64,000 nt of DNA from Sparassis latifolia (Eukaryota; Basidiomycota; Agaricomycetes; Polyporales; Sparassidaceae). A program made the translations under genes and the position numbers. Location of the stretch: positions 1,674,001 through 1,738,000 of the forward strand of contig CM031557.1 of NCBI GenBank assembly GCA_018466975.1, given 5' to 3'. The notes beneath the pieces were generated by a model that did not search any database, was not told the origin of the DNA, and worked only from the letters and a program-made list of their open reading frames with translations. Of the stretch, positions 12,555 to 24,284 are shown in pieces; within the stretch, counting starts at the first letter, position 1, and the number at the start of each line of letters is the position of its first letter.

Positions 12555-13294
12555 ATCGCTCAGGCCGGATACCTCACTTGAAGAGATTATTTATCGCAGA
12601 CGGCTCCTATATAGGCGAGGAATCTGCGAGCCTTCTTGGCAGAAGTCATTCTTCACGCCAGTTGTCTTCAAGAGCTAGGACTTGATTGCACCGACGGATT
12701 TTTAGAGTCCTATCCGCTCCTTGCGGATGCACTACGGATTCGTTCTGGGCTTCAATACATGTGATTGTTGTCCGCCGGACACGGGCACACCAACTGCTAT
12801 CCGAATGACCAGCCGGCCCCAATTATTCAAGCTACAATTTCACTGCACCTCTCGCCTACATGCGGCTTAACCCACGGCCAACTGCTCGAACCCTTCGTCG
12901 AGTCTCTACAAATGGTGCACAATACCGTACAGGACAAGCTTGACTTCGGCGGATTCGTCTGGCCCCACGTGCGCATACTCAGTGTAGGATGTGAGGCTGA
13001 CTTCACGCAGCTGTCGAAGGCATTCCCCGCTGTTCGCGATCTTAGCCTTACCCATTTCGTGGCTTCCTGTTTTACGGAGGACCGAGACAATACATGGGCG
13101 AATCTCGTTGATCAGCAGGCCTTTCGCATTGTGCCTCTTGCGTGCCACGCCCGTCGGCTCAGTTTGTACAAGCGGCAATTCCGAGTCTATCCGTATACCG
13201 CACACTGCATCGAGCTTTGCTCCCCGATTGTGGTGTCCTGCGGGATGGACGTGGAACTGCAGGACTGTTTCAGGATGATCTACTATCCGTTGTA
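12555..13294 (+). pseudogene. Broken paralogue of the LRR-like gene at 62-63.3 kb
   Basis: Translated in three pieces, this stretch follows the intact protein at 61991-63318. Here GLDCTDGFLESYPLLADAL matches SLDCSDSFFKSCPELAYAL there; FVWPHVRILSVGCEADFTQL matches LVWPRVCILEVGCMADFSQL; CIELCSPIVVSC matches CIQLCSPIVLSC. One extra base near 12638 shifts the frame (SLLG versus LLAEV), and a TGA at 12762-12764 interrupts QYM-LLSAG. The C-terminal exon is missing. Function of the parent is unknown; it looks like the LRR part of a mushroom F-box-type protein without a clear F-box. Confidence 0.8.
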
Positions 13295-14206
13295 ACCTCG
13301 AGCTCTCAAATATTCTCTTATACAGAATATGTCTCTGTGTTCTGGAATCTTTCCCGCGACTACGACAGCTTGGAGTGACAATCATGGAGAAGAAACAACT
13401 CGGTGTTAGTGAAGGCGAGCCTCTCAGGTACGTTCGGGCAGTAATTTATACGTCTAGGCGCCCCTCGAGTACAGGCTGTCACGCAGAGGTTTTTACTTAT
13501 TGCGAACCTTATAAGATGTTCACGGGAAGACGTGTCGATAGTACTGTAACTGGTCCTCGTTGCTTGCCGTGGATGATCCCCAGCACCTACGACGCGGTGC
13601 CTCACAAAGTTTCTGCTGTCGTCCTTAGTACTCTGGTTATCCTCAGTATCAGAAATGATACAATCATGTACTGATTGATCAGTACGGAGTTACACCACGG
13701 TCTCTGATCTTCTGATTTCTTCATGACATGTTCTGACGTCTTCTTGTATAGCTACCTGCAGAAGGGGATGCTTGCATCTGACAGTGTGAGTACTTTTAAA
13801 GTGTATGGGGATATGCTGCCAAGGATCCGTATGTTCAGCACGCGCTTTGCCCAAATAATGCTCTTACAGAACGACAGTATCAGATTATGCACCTTCCGAA
13901 AGCTGATGGTGCTGGCCTGTCATAGCTTGGCTATGAAGCCGATATGCCTCAATGTCTGTGTGCATCGGACGTGCACAGTGAGCGTACCTTCAATGGTAAA
14001 TCCACGTCGCCGTCAACCGTTCATTCACCCTCGGGTCGCGAGGTTTCAGACCTGAACAGGTGTTCACAGTGCGTTTTAGCATCTCGGGCGGCCGCAAGCT
14101 ATCGACGCCTCGTATTTGAAACTCTCGGGACCTTTGCTCGTTCTGCGTCAATGCTTCTCTGATGATTCATGATGCGGCATATTGCGATCCTTCACACGCT
14201 CGAACA

Positions 14207-14213
14207 TATAAAT
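14207..14213 (+). promoter_or_regulatory. TATA-like element of the YCII gene
   Basis: TATAAAT, 67 nt upstream of the ATG at 14281, at a usual distance for a fungal TATA box and short leader. Confidence 0.45.
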
Positions 14214-14280
14214 TCAGCAGAGTCTCCCAGGCTACACCCAAAGACGCGGCCCATCCTTGGAATCTCTGCAATACTAAGCC

Positions 14281-14738
14281 ATGTCCACCACCCACAAGTT
14301 TGCCATGTACGTCCTCGATGCATCCGACCCGGGCGCGTTCGAGCGCCGGCTGTTTCATATGAGCACACACAAGGAGAACGCAGCCGCGCTTGTCAAGAGG
14401 GGCATCCTCAGTGAGTCTCTCGAACATACCGACTCGCACTATCGTCTTCAGCCTCTTCGCTGACAATGCGGATCTAGCCTACGGTGGCCCGCTGCTCTCG
14501 TCCGAGTCCATCGTATCGCCGACCGCGGAAAAGAAGATGGTCGGGTCGTTGATGGTCTACGAAGCCAACAGCCTCGATGCGGCCAGGAAGGTCGTCGAGA
14601 GCGATCCTTTTTATACCAATGGGGTGGTGAGTACTCATGTGTTACGGCTTGTCGAGTTGAGAGTGATTGTTCTTTCGTGCACAGTGGGATAAGGAGAAGC
14701 TGCTCCTCTTTCCATTCGTACAAGCAGGCGCTCTGTGA
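14281..14738 (+). CDS. YCII-related domain protein
   Basis: Three exons, 14281-14410, 14478-14626 and 14685-14738, give 110 residues, about the size of a stand-alone YCII domain. The protein reads KFAMYVLDASDPGAFERRL, then GGPLLSSESI, AEKKMVGSLMVYEANSLDAA, VESDPFYTNGVWDKEKLLLF. This order, with the early Asp and the late DPFY-GVWDK, is typical of YciI-like dimeric alpha/beta-barrel proteins. In fungi their substrate is mostly unknown; the fold resembles muconolactone isomerase. All splice sites are canonical (GTGAGT donors). A decayed copy of exons 2 and 3 lies at 57690-57943. Confidence 0.9.
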
Positions 14739-16671
14739 TATGATGCGCAGATGATATATTTACACTTTACTGGTGTACAATGAAGAAATTTCCCAGTGCC
14801 TTGTGGTATGTATATATGTCGTGCAATAATTCGCCAAGTAGTCAGGCAGTCACAATTAGATGTGGAGCTCCAAGAATTACTGCGACCATTCTTAAGTACA
14901 TCTTTGAGCTGCTGGCTATCTTAACGTTTTACTCTTACTTCTGGAAACAGTCATTGGTGCATCTCTGAAGTCCCCACTGGCATTTCACACTAAGAGCTTC
15001 CATTGATATTTCCCTCAGGCTCTCCACTATCTCTCACCTTCCGCTCAAGTTCAACTGCAAGTGAGCACCATGCAAACTCGCCCACGAGACCCATGCAAGA
15101 CATGCCAGCCCCAATTCACAATCGGTACAGCGGACTGAACTCATGTTTGAACTCGTAATTTAGGGCCTGTTCGGTAGCCAAGGAAGAATTTTCTCAATGA
15201 CGTTCAGGCATTGGGATGAAACTCTTATGGTATAAGGCTGTAGTGCCGTGCAAGCACGGCAGGACCCGCTACCTGTAGGGTGAAGGAGAGGCGCGAGGAG
15301 ATGAAGACATATATTCGGCGTATTAGAACGTGAGGAGATATAAGTACATTAACGTCGTACGTACGAGTATAATACAATGAATCTGGTAGGCAAAGCTTAC
15401 ATTTGGACCGGCAGAAGGTACGAGCGATACAGTAAAGCTGGCAGAAAATTTAAGTACAATGGATAGTGGGATGGTTACGTTGTGAATCAATCAGTCTGCG
15501 TTGGCTTTCTTGGGCGGAGAGGCATCGAACTCGGTGAATGCCACAGGAGGGTTGGAGGAGGTGGTGGTGGTGGTGTATTACCGGCATGGGTCCCAGTTAG
15601 GAACGCCGGGTTGTCACTGTAATAAGTACAAGCAAAGCCAGTAGTACTAATATGCTACGCAATGCTTAGTTTGCTATTACAGCAACGCATCGATAACCGG
15701 AGGAGTGGGCAGATGCGCAATTGATAGAACTGAGTGTGAGACGGGGAATGATGCAGAATTGGTCGGATTCGGACTCGGAGACATCGATGACAGTGCCGAT
15801 TTTTCCACCAAAGAATCAAACAGAATTAAGGCGGGAATTCCAAGATGATTGCCCAGAAGTGAGAAGGAAGGCATTTCAGTGCAACGAATATTATCAGCAA
15901 GCAGAGGGTTGGCGATAAATGCGGACAATTAATGCGAGCGATACGCAGAGTCGACGTGGAGGATACGCGGCGAAAGATTCGGACGCTTAGTAAGGCTTAC
16001 GAAGCATCCCACAGTTAGTAAAGCTTAGGAAGCATTTTGTAGACCTTTCAATCTTTTGTATAGTTTAGGGCAGGACCTAAAGCTTTTGGCGGGGCCCCTG
16101 CGTGAGGACTGACAGCATTTTGTAGACCTTTAAAGGTAGCGGGAAAAGACCTCTTGTTAGCTCTCATAACATAAATGTCAGCGGGTGAGTATCTCGATGC
16201 ATCTCTGTACTGTGATTGCATAACCGATGTGATAGTGCACTGAACGAAGGGAGGAGCATGAAGGGTGTATTTCAATCGATTGTCTGACAATGCTATCCAG
16301 GAAATCATATCTCTGTCCCTTCATATTGACTGTGACACTTCTACATCTACTTTATGAGCCCGCTGAATGTCCAGCGCTTCCTCGAGGATCACAGATTCGT
16401 GCTCGCAGATCGCTTAAGATGCATTTCACCGAGGTTAAGTATCGCGCCCAGTTCTTATCCAAATGAGGAGCGGGCGGGCATATGGGTAGAGATCATCTTT
16501 TACGCTCACTTTGACCTTTTAGAGTGTCTCTGGGGCTCCTCGTCCGTGAGTCGATAGTAGGTGTGCATTATTCATCGGCTCATAGTTAAATAACACTGAG
16601 ACGTAACTGACGGATACTGCGTATTGTTACGATAACCAACTGCTCGTAACCTCACGCTCTCAAATATACCT
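14739..16671. other. Intergenic, no gene seen
   Basis: About 1.9 kb without recognisable exons. There is a short GGT microsatellite near 15560. Two related pieces, GCATTTTGTAGACCTTT, occur near 16031 and 16113. An open frame on the minus strand at 15677-15928 has no recognisable features and I do not call it. Confidence 0.45.
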
Positions 16672-17579
16672 TCACTGGACCTGGGTCCCCAGCAACGACG
16701 ACGGAGAAGTGACTATATATGTATGTCCTCCTCCTTGGGGCCCGAGCATCGCAGACACCGCAGACTTGATGGCCAGCTTCGATGTCTTCTCCTTATCTAC
16801 ACTAGTCTCGAGAAACGGGCTGATTGCCGCCAGCGTACTCTTCGCCGCGTCGGCGCTGCTCCGCTGCCTCTGTTCCACCGCGACGGAGAATAATTGCTTG
16901 GTAGCGCGCCGTTCTGCGTCTTCCCTATTGCTCCGCCTCTCGTTGTACTCGTCGATATCCGTCTTTACCGGAGCCGGAGCGTCCTCCGGCACTCTGCCCG
17001 CCTTGCCGAAGGTCCCGCGTAGGCCGTAGTCTCTCCCATGGTTCTTGGCCACTTTCAGCTTCGTCTCGAGGTCCGAGAGGAACATCGCGCAGAACCGGTA
17101 ACATTGGTACTCGACGGGGCAGTCCGTCGAGGTGTCGCCTATCATATCAAAGACGGAGCACACGTCGGAGAGGGAGAGGGCCAGTTTTGCGGGGCACCGC
17201 ATCGTCAGGATTTTGTGGAAGCTTGAGGAATCGAAGTCGCGCGCCGTGCGGCTGATATGGTCGTCGGCGGCCGTCGTCGACGATCTTTCCCGCTTGTTTG
17301 TAATAGGCCCCGCTCGACGCGCAGATACACCACGTTTTCCCCGTCGAAGATATCAAGAACCAGGAACTCGTGCCCTTTTCACCGCGCGTCAACGAACGGC
17401 GTTAATCCCAGAACGTATGCCCAACGCTTACCCAGAACAGTCCGTTCCTTGTAGTGCGTCGCTTTCACGAGCTTGTACTTACAGTTCTGCTGCTGATGCG
17501 ATTGCACGTTTTCCGAGAACGTCCTCAGAGATAGCGAGGTTCCTTCAATGCAGTCAGAATCCAAGAGCACGGTGGCCAT
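16672..17579 (-). pseudogene. Hypothetical mushroom protein, interrupted
   Basis: Starts MATVLLDSDCIEG and runs to PFVDAR, where a TGA falls just before KGHEFLVLDIFDGENVVYL. The frame then shifts by one base near 17270 and continues HISRTARDFDSSSFHKILT, LSLSDVC and CYRFCAMFLSDLE, followed by a charged, Ala-rich tail (EDAERRATKQLF). HEFLVLDI-VYLRVER followed by a CYRF-type block resembles an uncharacterised family common in Agaricomycetes. A CGA to TGA transition would explain the stop. Function unknown. It could be active if the breaks are sequencing errors, but I think it is a recent pseudogene. Confidence 0.55.
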
Positions 17580-19205
17580 CGTGGTCTGGGGTAGAGGTTT
17601 GGGACCGAAGCGTTGCAAATCTCGGCCGTCTTATGTCCTTGTTGTTTACACTGCGCCACACCACAACCCGCCACTCGCCACCAGAACGTTGCGAATCGCG
17701 GCCTGCGAGCTGGTTCCATTACTATGACGGCACTCACATTTCTGGTTCGCTGCGATAAGTCGTAACGCGAATATCCTGGAACATGAAATACGAAGCAGAA
17801 TATCTGGCCACAACACTCAACATTGGGCCACCGGGTCACCCAGCTGATCCGTCAAAAGTGAGGGCCGTGCAAGTAACCATGGACTAGATATCCGGCCAGA
17901 TATCCGCGGACGTAAGTGCCTTGCTGCTACTACCAGCCCTCTACGATACCGCGCCGGACTCTGCGCAAGCCCGAGTTACCGTCCCTTCAAAGCCAACGTA
18001 GAATCCGACGAATCGTGGAAGAACCGTCGGGGCAGGCGGTGGGATACGAGCCCTCGCATATTCGGGCTCTCGTACTGCTCTTCGTCAATGCATAAGCCCT
18101 CAATCCTCGGTCAACACCTGATGGTGAGCACACCTGTGCATGCTCTCTCTCCCTCCCCTCCTAGCGAGATACGGACGATGGCAGAGCTTGAATCCCACAA
18201 CGGACTGAGCAAGTGGATGCGGTAGGTGGGCCCCTCTGGGAGTTCTTTGAAGGCTGAGCTGGCTTGCCCAGTGGGCGCAGAAAGAGCGGACTCTTCACAA
18301 GATCGCAGGATATCCGACTGGCCGATACGCGCCCTCTCTTCTTTCTCTTGTCATCGTTAATTACCGTGGCGCCGCCGGCTCTGCTCTCAGACCGTTCAAG
18401 CTGAAGGCGATGACCCACATCATACTAATAGTCGTATCAGCGACACTGCGCCAGTGCGAGTTTGACGTTCCCGCCGTGCTGGACGCGGAACTCGAGTCAT
18501 GGAAGACTTGTCGACTCTGTACTCAAGCCCATGGCCGGACGTGAGGCCAATCTTTCGAAGACGACCGTCGAGGCTCCCTGACGGTGTTGTGAAATCAGCC
18601 TCAGGTCGTTCTCTGCGCGGCTACGCCCACGCCTACGACGTCGGTCGATATCCCAGTACAGGCCGAGTCATCTGCCGCAGATCTCTACCATTTCACCTCA
18701 ATTCGCTCTGAAGACGGAACGGTTGTCCTAGCCTCAGAACTCGAACTCGGAGAGGCGAAGCGGTGGAATCCTCAGAGGGCAATTCGAACCCGAGCGCCGT
18801 CGGACATCCAGTGTCCATCGCGGCGCCCACCGCGAGGTCACCATAGCACACGCACATATCGACACACCACACCACACCATTCCATACCACAAACTCTACG
18901 CAATCAACCCTCCAACCTCACCCCTCCCCCCCCACTGGACACAGCGCCAACAGAATAAGCGGAGGAAGACTAAGGCTAAGAGTAAGAGGAGGAAGAGGAA
19001 TAGGATGCAGTGTATGTATGTGCGCATATATATATCAATATTTCTAGTGCTTGCTTACAATATCCAAGACCGCCCGAGGGAGAGAGGGAGTGTGAGGGGG
19101 ATGGGGAGTCATGCGGTGATTGTTCCGTAAGGCGTAACAAAATATGTGTATGGGTACGTGGACGAGCCGAGGTGCAGGGGATAGCGATGTCCGCGACGTC
19201 AAACT
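17580..19205. other. Intergenic, no gene seen
   Basis: About 1.6 kb with no convincing exons. It has short C-rich and purine-rich runs at 18900-19000. The open frames here lack recognisable domains. Confidence 0.45.
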
Positions 19206-21110
19206 CTATTTGCTTCCCGAGGTCTTGTAGAGGACGAGCCCGCACAGCGCGATGGAATATCCTACGCACATACGGGTAAGCACTCCGGCAGGCGAACAAC
19301 AGAACGCGGAGACAACGCACCGACGACCTGCAGCGGCGTGACCATCGCGCCAAAAATGAGTACCGAGCCAGTGATGAGCAGTATATCTTTGAACACGCCC
19401 GCGAGCGTGAGCACGAGCCCGCTCCCCGCGCCGATGAGAAACACCGCCGCGACATTGAGCATGAACGCGATGCACGCGTTCGACAGCAGCACCAGCGGCC
19501 TGGCGGGAACGCATCAGCCATTCTGGCAGTGTGACGACAGGCGGAAACGCACCCGACACGCATCACCTCGTAAAATGGCGCGAGCCCTTCCGTCAGCGGG
19601 AGCACGAGCAGGTTGATGAGCGCGCAGACGGGCGCGTAGTAGTGCAGCGACACGAGCGGGTCCATCTTCAGGCCGTGCAGCAGGATCTCGATCATCACCA
19701 GTCGCGACGACTCGAACTGCGCAGCGTCAGCACTCTAAAACGCGAACAGGTGACAAGCGCGGGAGCACGTACAGCGACGGCGGCGGCCTGGGTGAGGAAG
19801 CCGATGAGGTTGAAGCGCAGCTCGCCGTGCGACGCGAGCGCGACGCCCGCAGAGATCATGAACACGATCATGGCGAGCTTCTTGTTCGGGTCTTGTATGC
19901 GGAACGTCCACGAGATGAGCAGGATTGCGACGGGGTTGAACGCCTGCGCGCACACCGAAAATTATGGTACATAAAGAGCAAAGTCGGGACGAAGCGCACC
20001 TTGAGCATCTGGATGTATGCGACGCTGAGATAGAGGTAGGCGGTGTTGCTGAGGATGAGGGACCCGCTGAAGAGAAAACCGATGGGGAGGATGGAACGCA
20101 GGAACATGTCCTTAGAGACGTGCACATCCTTGGCGCCGTCGAGCAGGTGCGTCGTGCGCTGCAGGACGCGTGTGCCAATGGCCTACGGGATCAGATGGTC
20201 AGTGATTGTGGCGAGGCGTGTCCCACGTCGTGTAACAGGCGCCCAGAGTAAGTGACAGGAACTGACACCCGCACGAAAAGGCAATCTGTGCAAGAGCCAA
20301 AAAGGCAAATGCCGTCATCTGCGATCCTCGCCGCGCGTCCGCTAACAGCCCACAGGGCGCACCCAGTCATGGGGACGCTCCCGGCCGCACGAGAGAAGAA
20401 CAGGAGCCAGGAACCAGCGATCGCAACGAAGATGAAACATGAGGGCGTCGCCGTCCCGAACATATCTAGCCCTAGGCGGTCTTCCATGCCCGCACTGAGA
20501 CCATCCGCGTGGACGAGAAAAATGGCAACCAGCGTGGTACGAAAGGGAGAATGGCGACGTTGTTAAACGATGTTGTGCGCCCGCTCGCATTTGGCAGTGC
20601 ACAGACCCCGCGATAAGGATCCAGACTCGTACGCCCACAAGTCAACCCCGCGTGGCAGCACCGAAGGAGCTCCCGAGCAGAACCCTTCTCGCCGGCAACA
20701 GAAAAAGAGCACTCGACGCTGCGACTTGCCGCTCTTACACCAGCGAGATACCCCTGTATATCTCACACCCCTCCCAACTTCTCCATGTCTGACAGCACAC
20801 CGATGCAGACAGGACTCAGGAGAAAACCACTCACGGCAAATGTGAGGTGCCAGGTGACGAGGAAGACGGGGAAGCGGAACTCTAGCGTGTTGTACAGGTA
20901 GTTGTTGTAGATGATGACCGACGAGCTGAGGACGATCCATATCGGGATGATGGCAGCGGCGGAGAGCTTGGTGGACTTGGACGAGCGCGGCACGGGTGCG
21001 GAGACGGGCGACGGGAGCGCGCCGTCCAGCACCTTCTCGTCGGGTACCTCGAGCTGCTGCATATGCTCGTCCTCCTCGCCGGTCCCGGGCTTTTCGTAGT
21101 CGGTCGACAT
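19206..21110 (-). CDS. Triose-phosphate/nucleotide-sugar transporter family protein
   Basis: Six exons (20835-21110, 20000-20182, 19773-19943, 19553-19716, 19321-19499, 19206-19261) give 342 residues in frame, the usual size of a TPT/DMT-type transporter. After an acidic N-terminus, hydrophobic segments follow: [139 protein letters not shown]. The YIQMLKA block and the late Lys-Asp (FKD) are hallmarks of the family. It probably works in a Golgi or ER membrane; the substrate cannot be read from sequence. The first intron (652 nt) is more than ten times the length of the others. Confidence 0.92.
20183..20834 (-). other. Unusually long first intron of the transporter gene
   Basis: 652 nt from donor GTGAGT to acceptor GTAG. 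It joins VTWHLTFA to [16 protein letters not shown] in phase 0. It holds a minus-strand open frame with hydrophobic stretches ([17 protein letters not shown]) that family members do not contain. It may be inserted or decayed sequence. Confidence 0.7.
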
Positions 21111-23373
21111 GGCTTGCTGGGCGGTCAGCGATCGGGTTGTAACGGCAGGTCGTGAACGTTCGAAGCTTGCGCGGTGGAGCAAGCCGGTGAAGCGTTCGAG
21201 GGGCTGGTGTAAAAAGGAGAGACACGGGTCTGACGCAGAGGCTAAGTACTGTGGACAACAAGAAAAGGAGTGCTGCCGCTGCCCGGTCGATTGATGCCGC
21301 TTTCTCTGCCGTTTCTCACGCCACCGCTCCGGCCCTCGTATCCTCGGAATCCTCGCAAGCTCGCCACAGAACAGCGAGAGCTCTGCGTGGACACCCTCAC
21401 ATACAGGATGGACGTCCTGCATACTCTCTTCCTCTAACAGTCCTCACCGAAGCCTCGAGAGTAGTCAAGTACTCTCAGGCTCGCAATTATCGAGCCTTAT
21501 CTGATACGGAGTAGCTCGGAATCCCCAAACGTCTACATGACATCGCCTGGACGGTGAACGTTGAACTCCTGACGTCCTGCACGCTCCTTTCCACTCGAAG
21601 ACAACTCGCAAGGTTCGCTGGAGCCTCGTTCTGCCCTATCCTGTCATGAGAACTCCTCCGTCTGGCCCTCTGATCATCAGCCGTGCGGCGCTCTCGTGGC
21701 AACTCTTTCCGCGTATTACTCGGTCCCGCGTTCTTTTCCACTCGAGGAAGGTGTGTAGTCATTAGTCCAGAGATAGACTGATGGATAGAGCTCACGTTGG
21801 CCGTATCGGCATAACTATACCGCGAGATCGAAGGGAGGATCGCAAGCAAATAGTTCGAATGGTGCTCTCAGAAGATTGCATCGTACCAATCACCTCCCTG
21901 TGGTCTTGTCTATCTCCCGTCTTTACAAACCGGGCGACACCCGGTGACCGTATAATTAATCTCAACCTGGACGGACGTGGCTCTTCCAGTCCAAAACTTC
22001 GTCGCCTCTCCTCGAGGCAGCGGCGTTGACCATCAGTATTCCTTGCAGCACGTAGGGGCTGCTTTTAGCCTGGTTGGCTGTTGTTCTCCTTGACCTCTCA
22101 CCCACCTTACGTCCACTCGTCGAGATTGTCTTGTACCCTCCCCCCTTTGGTGCCGTCTATGTCATCGCAAGCAGAATACGCTGGGGCGTCATTAGACGAA
22201 CGTCGTCTTAAACTCCACGTTACCGCTCTGTCGCCCCTCGGTGCAGCTGCGGCGTCGTCGACGAGGTGTTGCATCCCGCCGTGAGGTCTCTCGTCGACTA
22301 CTACAGCGCCCGTCTTTCGAGATTCGCGCCTTGTGTAGTAACCGCACAGTACTATAATAGACTCGGACGCGCCGCCAATACCAGGCCCGCCAGCCGCCCA
22401 CTCCTGTACGGTGTGCTACGCGGAGCAACAACTCTGACTCGCAATAATGACACAGTTGGTTGATCCGTGATGCAGACACAGCCTATCGACCAGGGCCACG
22501 GCCCCACGTCGGTGTGTTTCCATCTTTGATTAGGACACACACGGATGATTGACCACCTCGACGGTTATCATAGGAACAATCTGCCAACACTCACGAACGC
22601 GACGGGATGCAGAATCCCGAACGGATCTCAAGTCTGACATCCTGCACCCTTGTGATCATACTCATCACAGACCGATTCTGCAGGAGCCCTCGTGAGGGCA
22701 GGGGCATCCAAGTTGTTGATATGTATCATCCTCGTGGGTAAGCAGCCTCACTTTGCACTATGCTTCGAGGAGGAAAGAAGAAATTTGGGAAAGAGCAGTG
22801 GACGAAGATGCTTTTCGGAAGGTCTTCAGATGGAATACTTTCAGCATGAGGATGGATGTGGAAAGTGACGCGGTGATTACACTCGACAAAGATTGCGTAC
22901 TCCAGGCATAAATTCTTGCTCGGAGGGCAAGCTTTCCCTACCCACAAGTGAAAGTCCCTTTTACACGTTTGTTGGGTGCGTTTTGTTTTGTGTCCGCTCT
23001 CAGACTCTCTCCGCGCAAGTTCTGCCTGCACCTGGCGGCCTTTCGAGTTGTTTACTAAGACCTTTCTTGCCAATTACTGTATGAATTAAGGCTGAATACA
23101 GTATTGAACGAGGAAGGGTGGGGTTAACAGGCGTTTGCTGAACCTCGAGTACTGCATAGAGCCTGCCAAAAGAGTTCCATGTCAAACCAAGAATCCGTCT
23201 GTTCGTGTGTCTGTTCACATTGGACATTCAATTTTGAGCACCAGATTGAATATGGACTCACCACCCCCACTCGAGGGCACCAACAATCACAACTTAGACG
23301 AACAATTTCTCTCATCTCTGATATACTTAATAACCTCTCGCACCGCTCTGCCCCATTGACTTGGCCCACCAGA
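21111..23373. other. Intergenic, no gene seen
   Basis: 2.26 kb without recognisable exons or clear repeats. It contains the transporter promoter. Open frames on both strands show no domain or splice-supported continuation. Confidence 0.4.
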
Positions 23374-23875
23374 TCAAGAATAGGACGCGTCTGCAGTAGC
23401 CAAGTGCGCCTGTGCGGTGGCGTGTTGCGCTATGGCCGCAGCCTGGTCCTTGGCAGCCGCGGGTGCATTGTTGTATGCACTACGTGCACGCCATAGCTCA
23501 GTTGCTAATTGATGGGCGGGATTTGAGAGCACGTACGCGTATGCGCGCGCAGCGTAGCGGTGTGCGTTAGCTGCAGAGTGGTACGCCTGTGCAGAGGCTT
23601 GATTCTTAGCAGCAGCCGCCATGGTACTGAGTGCAGCGGCGGCAGTATTATGTACGTCTTCCGCAGCCTTGTGTGCGGCGGCGGACTCTGCGCGAAGCCT
23701 GTATGCATATGCTCAATTCTGCATCACATCAATGGGTTGAAGGGGGGCTTACTTGTGTGCCATTTTCATACTGGCTACACTCTGAGCAATCTGTGCAGCG
23801 GCAGAAGCCGATTGTGCAGCCATAGCTGCCCTTTGTGCAGCTGCCATTGCATCGGCTGCTGAACGGCTGAATAGA
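23374..23875 (-). pseudogene. Alanine-rich repeat-like protein, 5' end lost to transposon sequence
   Basis: Two exons, 23753-23875 and 23374-23698, with a 54 nt intron (GTAAGC to ACAG). Roughly one third of residues are Ala, with Gln, Ser and His, in a short-period pattern (AAAQRAAMAAQSASAAAQ, KNQASAQAYHSAANAH, AAAKDQAAAIAQHATAQAHL) suggesting a long helix. The frame is open up to 23875, where the 142-bp transposon end begins, so the N-terminus is missing. No family recognised. The sequence to the right of the element at 35907 onward does not obviously continue it. Confidence 0.55.
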
Positions 23876-24017
23876 CGCAGAGCCTTTAATTTTTAATTAA
23901 TAGTATTTCCGCTAGGCTACTATGCTATGCTGCAAGGTGGTATGCTATGCTGAAGTATTGTTGTGCTATGCTATATGCTATGCGGTGAAATAATTAATGT
24001 ACAAACGGTGTGCCATA
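23876..24017 (+). repeat. Solo right end of the 11.9 kb element
   Basis: Matches 35765-35906 over 142 bp with no gaps and about three substitutions. It contains the same TGCTATGC-type subterminal repeats and ends CCATA like the right terminus. Only TTTGT separates it from the left terminus at 24023. It looks like the remnant of a second copy lying head-to-tail. Confidence 0.88.
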
Positions 24018-24022
24018 TTTGT

Positions 24023-24076
24023 TATGGCGTACCGTTTGTACATTAATTATTTCACCGCATAGCATATAGCATAGCA
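24023..24076 (+). repeat. Left terminal inverted repeat of the 11.9 kb element
   Basis: 54 bp, perfect reverse complement of 35853-35906. The two differ beyond this point but both continue with GCATAGCATA-like repeats. Confidence 0.92.
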
Positions 24077-24284
24077 TAAAGCATAGCATAACATAAATCA
24101 GCATAGCATGTAGGCACATTAGTATTGTAATCTTATGTCAATAGCATTCAATCGGTGCACCCATCTTTAATCCTAAATAAACAAACAATAAAAGAACGTG
24201 TTTTGAATCATCCGCATAGTGCGCATAGTGCGCATCAAGCTCGACTCTTAGAAGTATACATTTTGTACGATGATGGCCTACATA

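Larger units (their letters stand above)
13595..14950 (+). repeat. Duplicated segment, copy A
   Basis: Matches 57193-58140 in order and strand, with gaps. Shared landmarks: GCGGTGCCTCA, GATACAATCA, CACGGTCTC then GATCTTCTGATTTCTTCA, the peptide frame KLMVLA-SLAMKPI, the YCII exons 2 and 3, and the GAGCTGCTGGCTATCTT stretch downstream. Copy A holds the intact YCII gene. Boundaries are approximate. Confidence 0.75.

Noticed and set aside
15160..15190. TAGGGCCTGTTCGG, which resembles some hAT ends
   Set aside because: No inverted partner within reach and no target duplication seen.
18790..18830. AATTCGAACCCGAG resembling a tRNA T-loop
   Set aside because: No matching acceptor stem, D-arm or anticodon arm nearby.
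19010..21422. Several overlapping 80-230 residue frames over the transporter locus
   Set aside because: They are shadows of the six spliced transporter exons in other frames or on the other strand.
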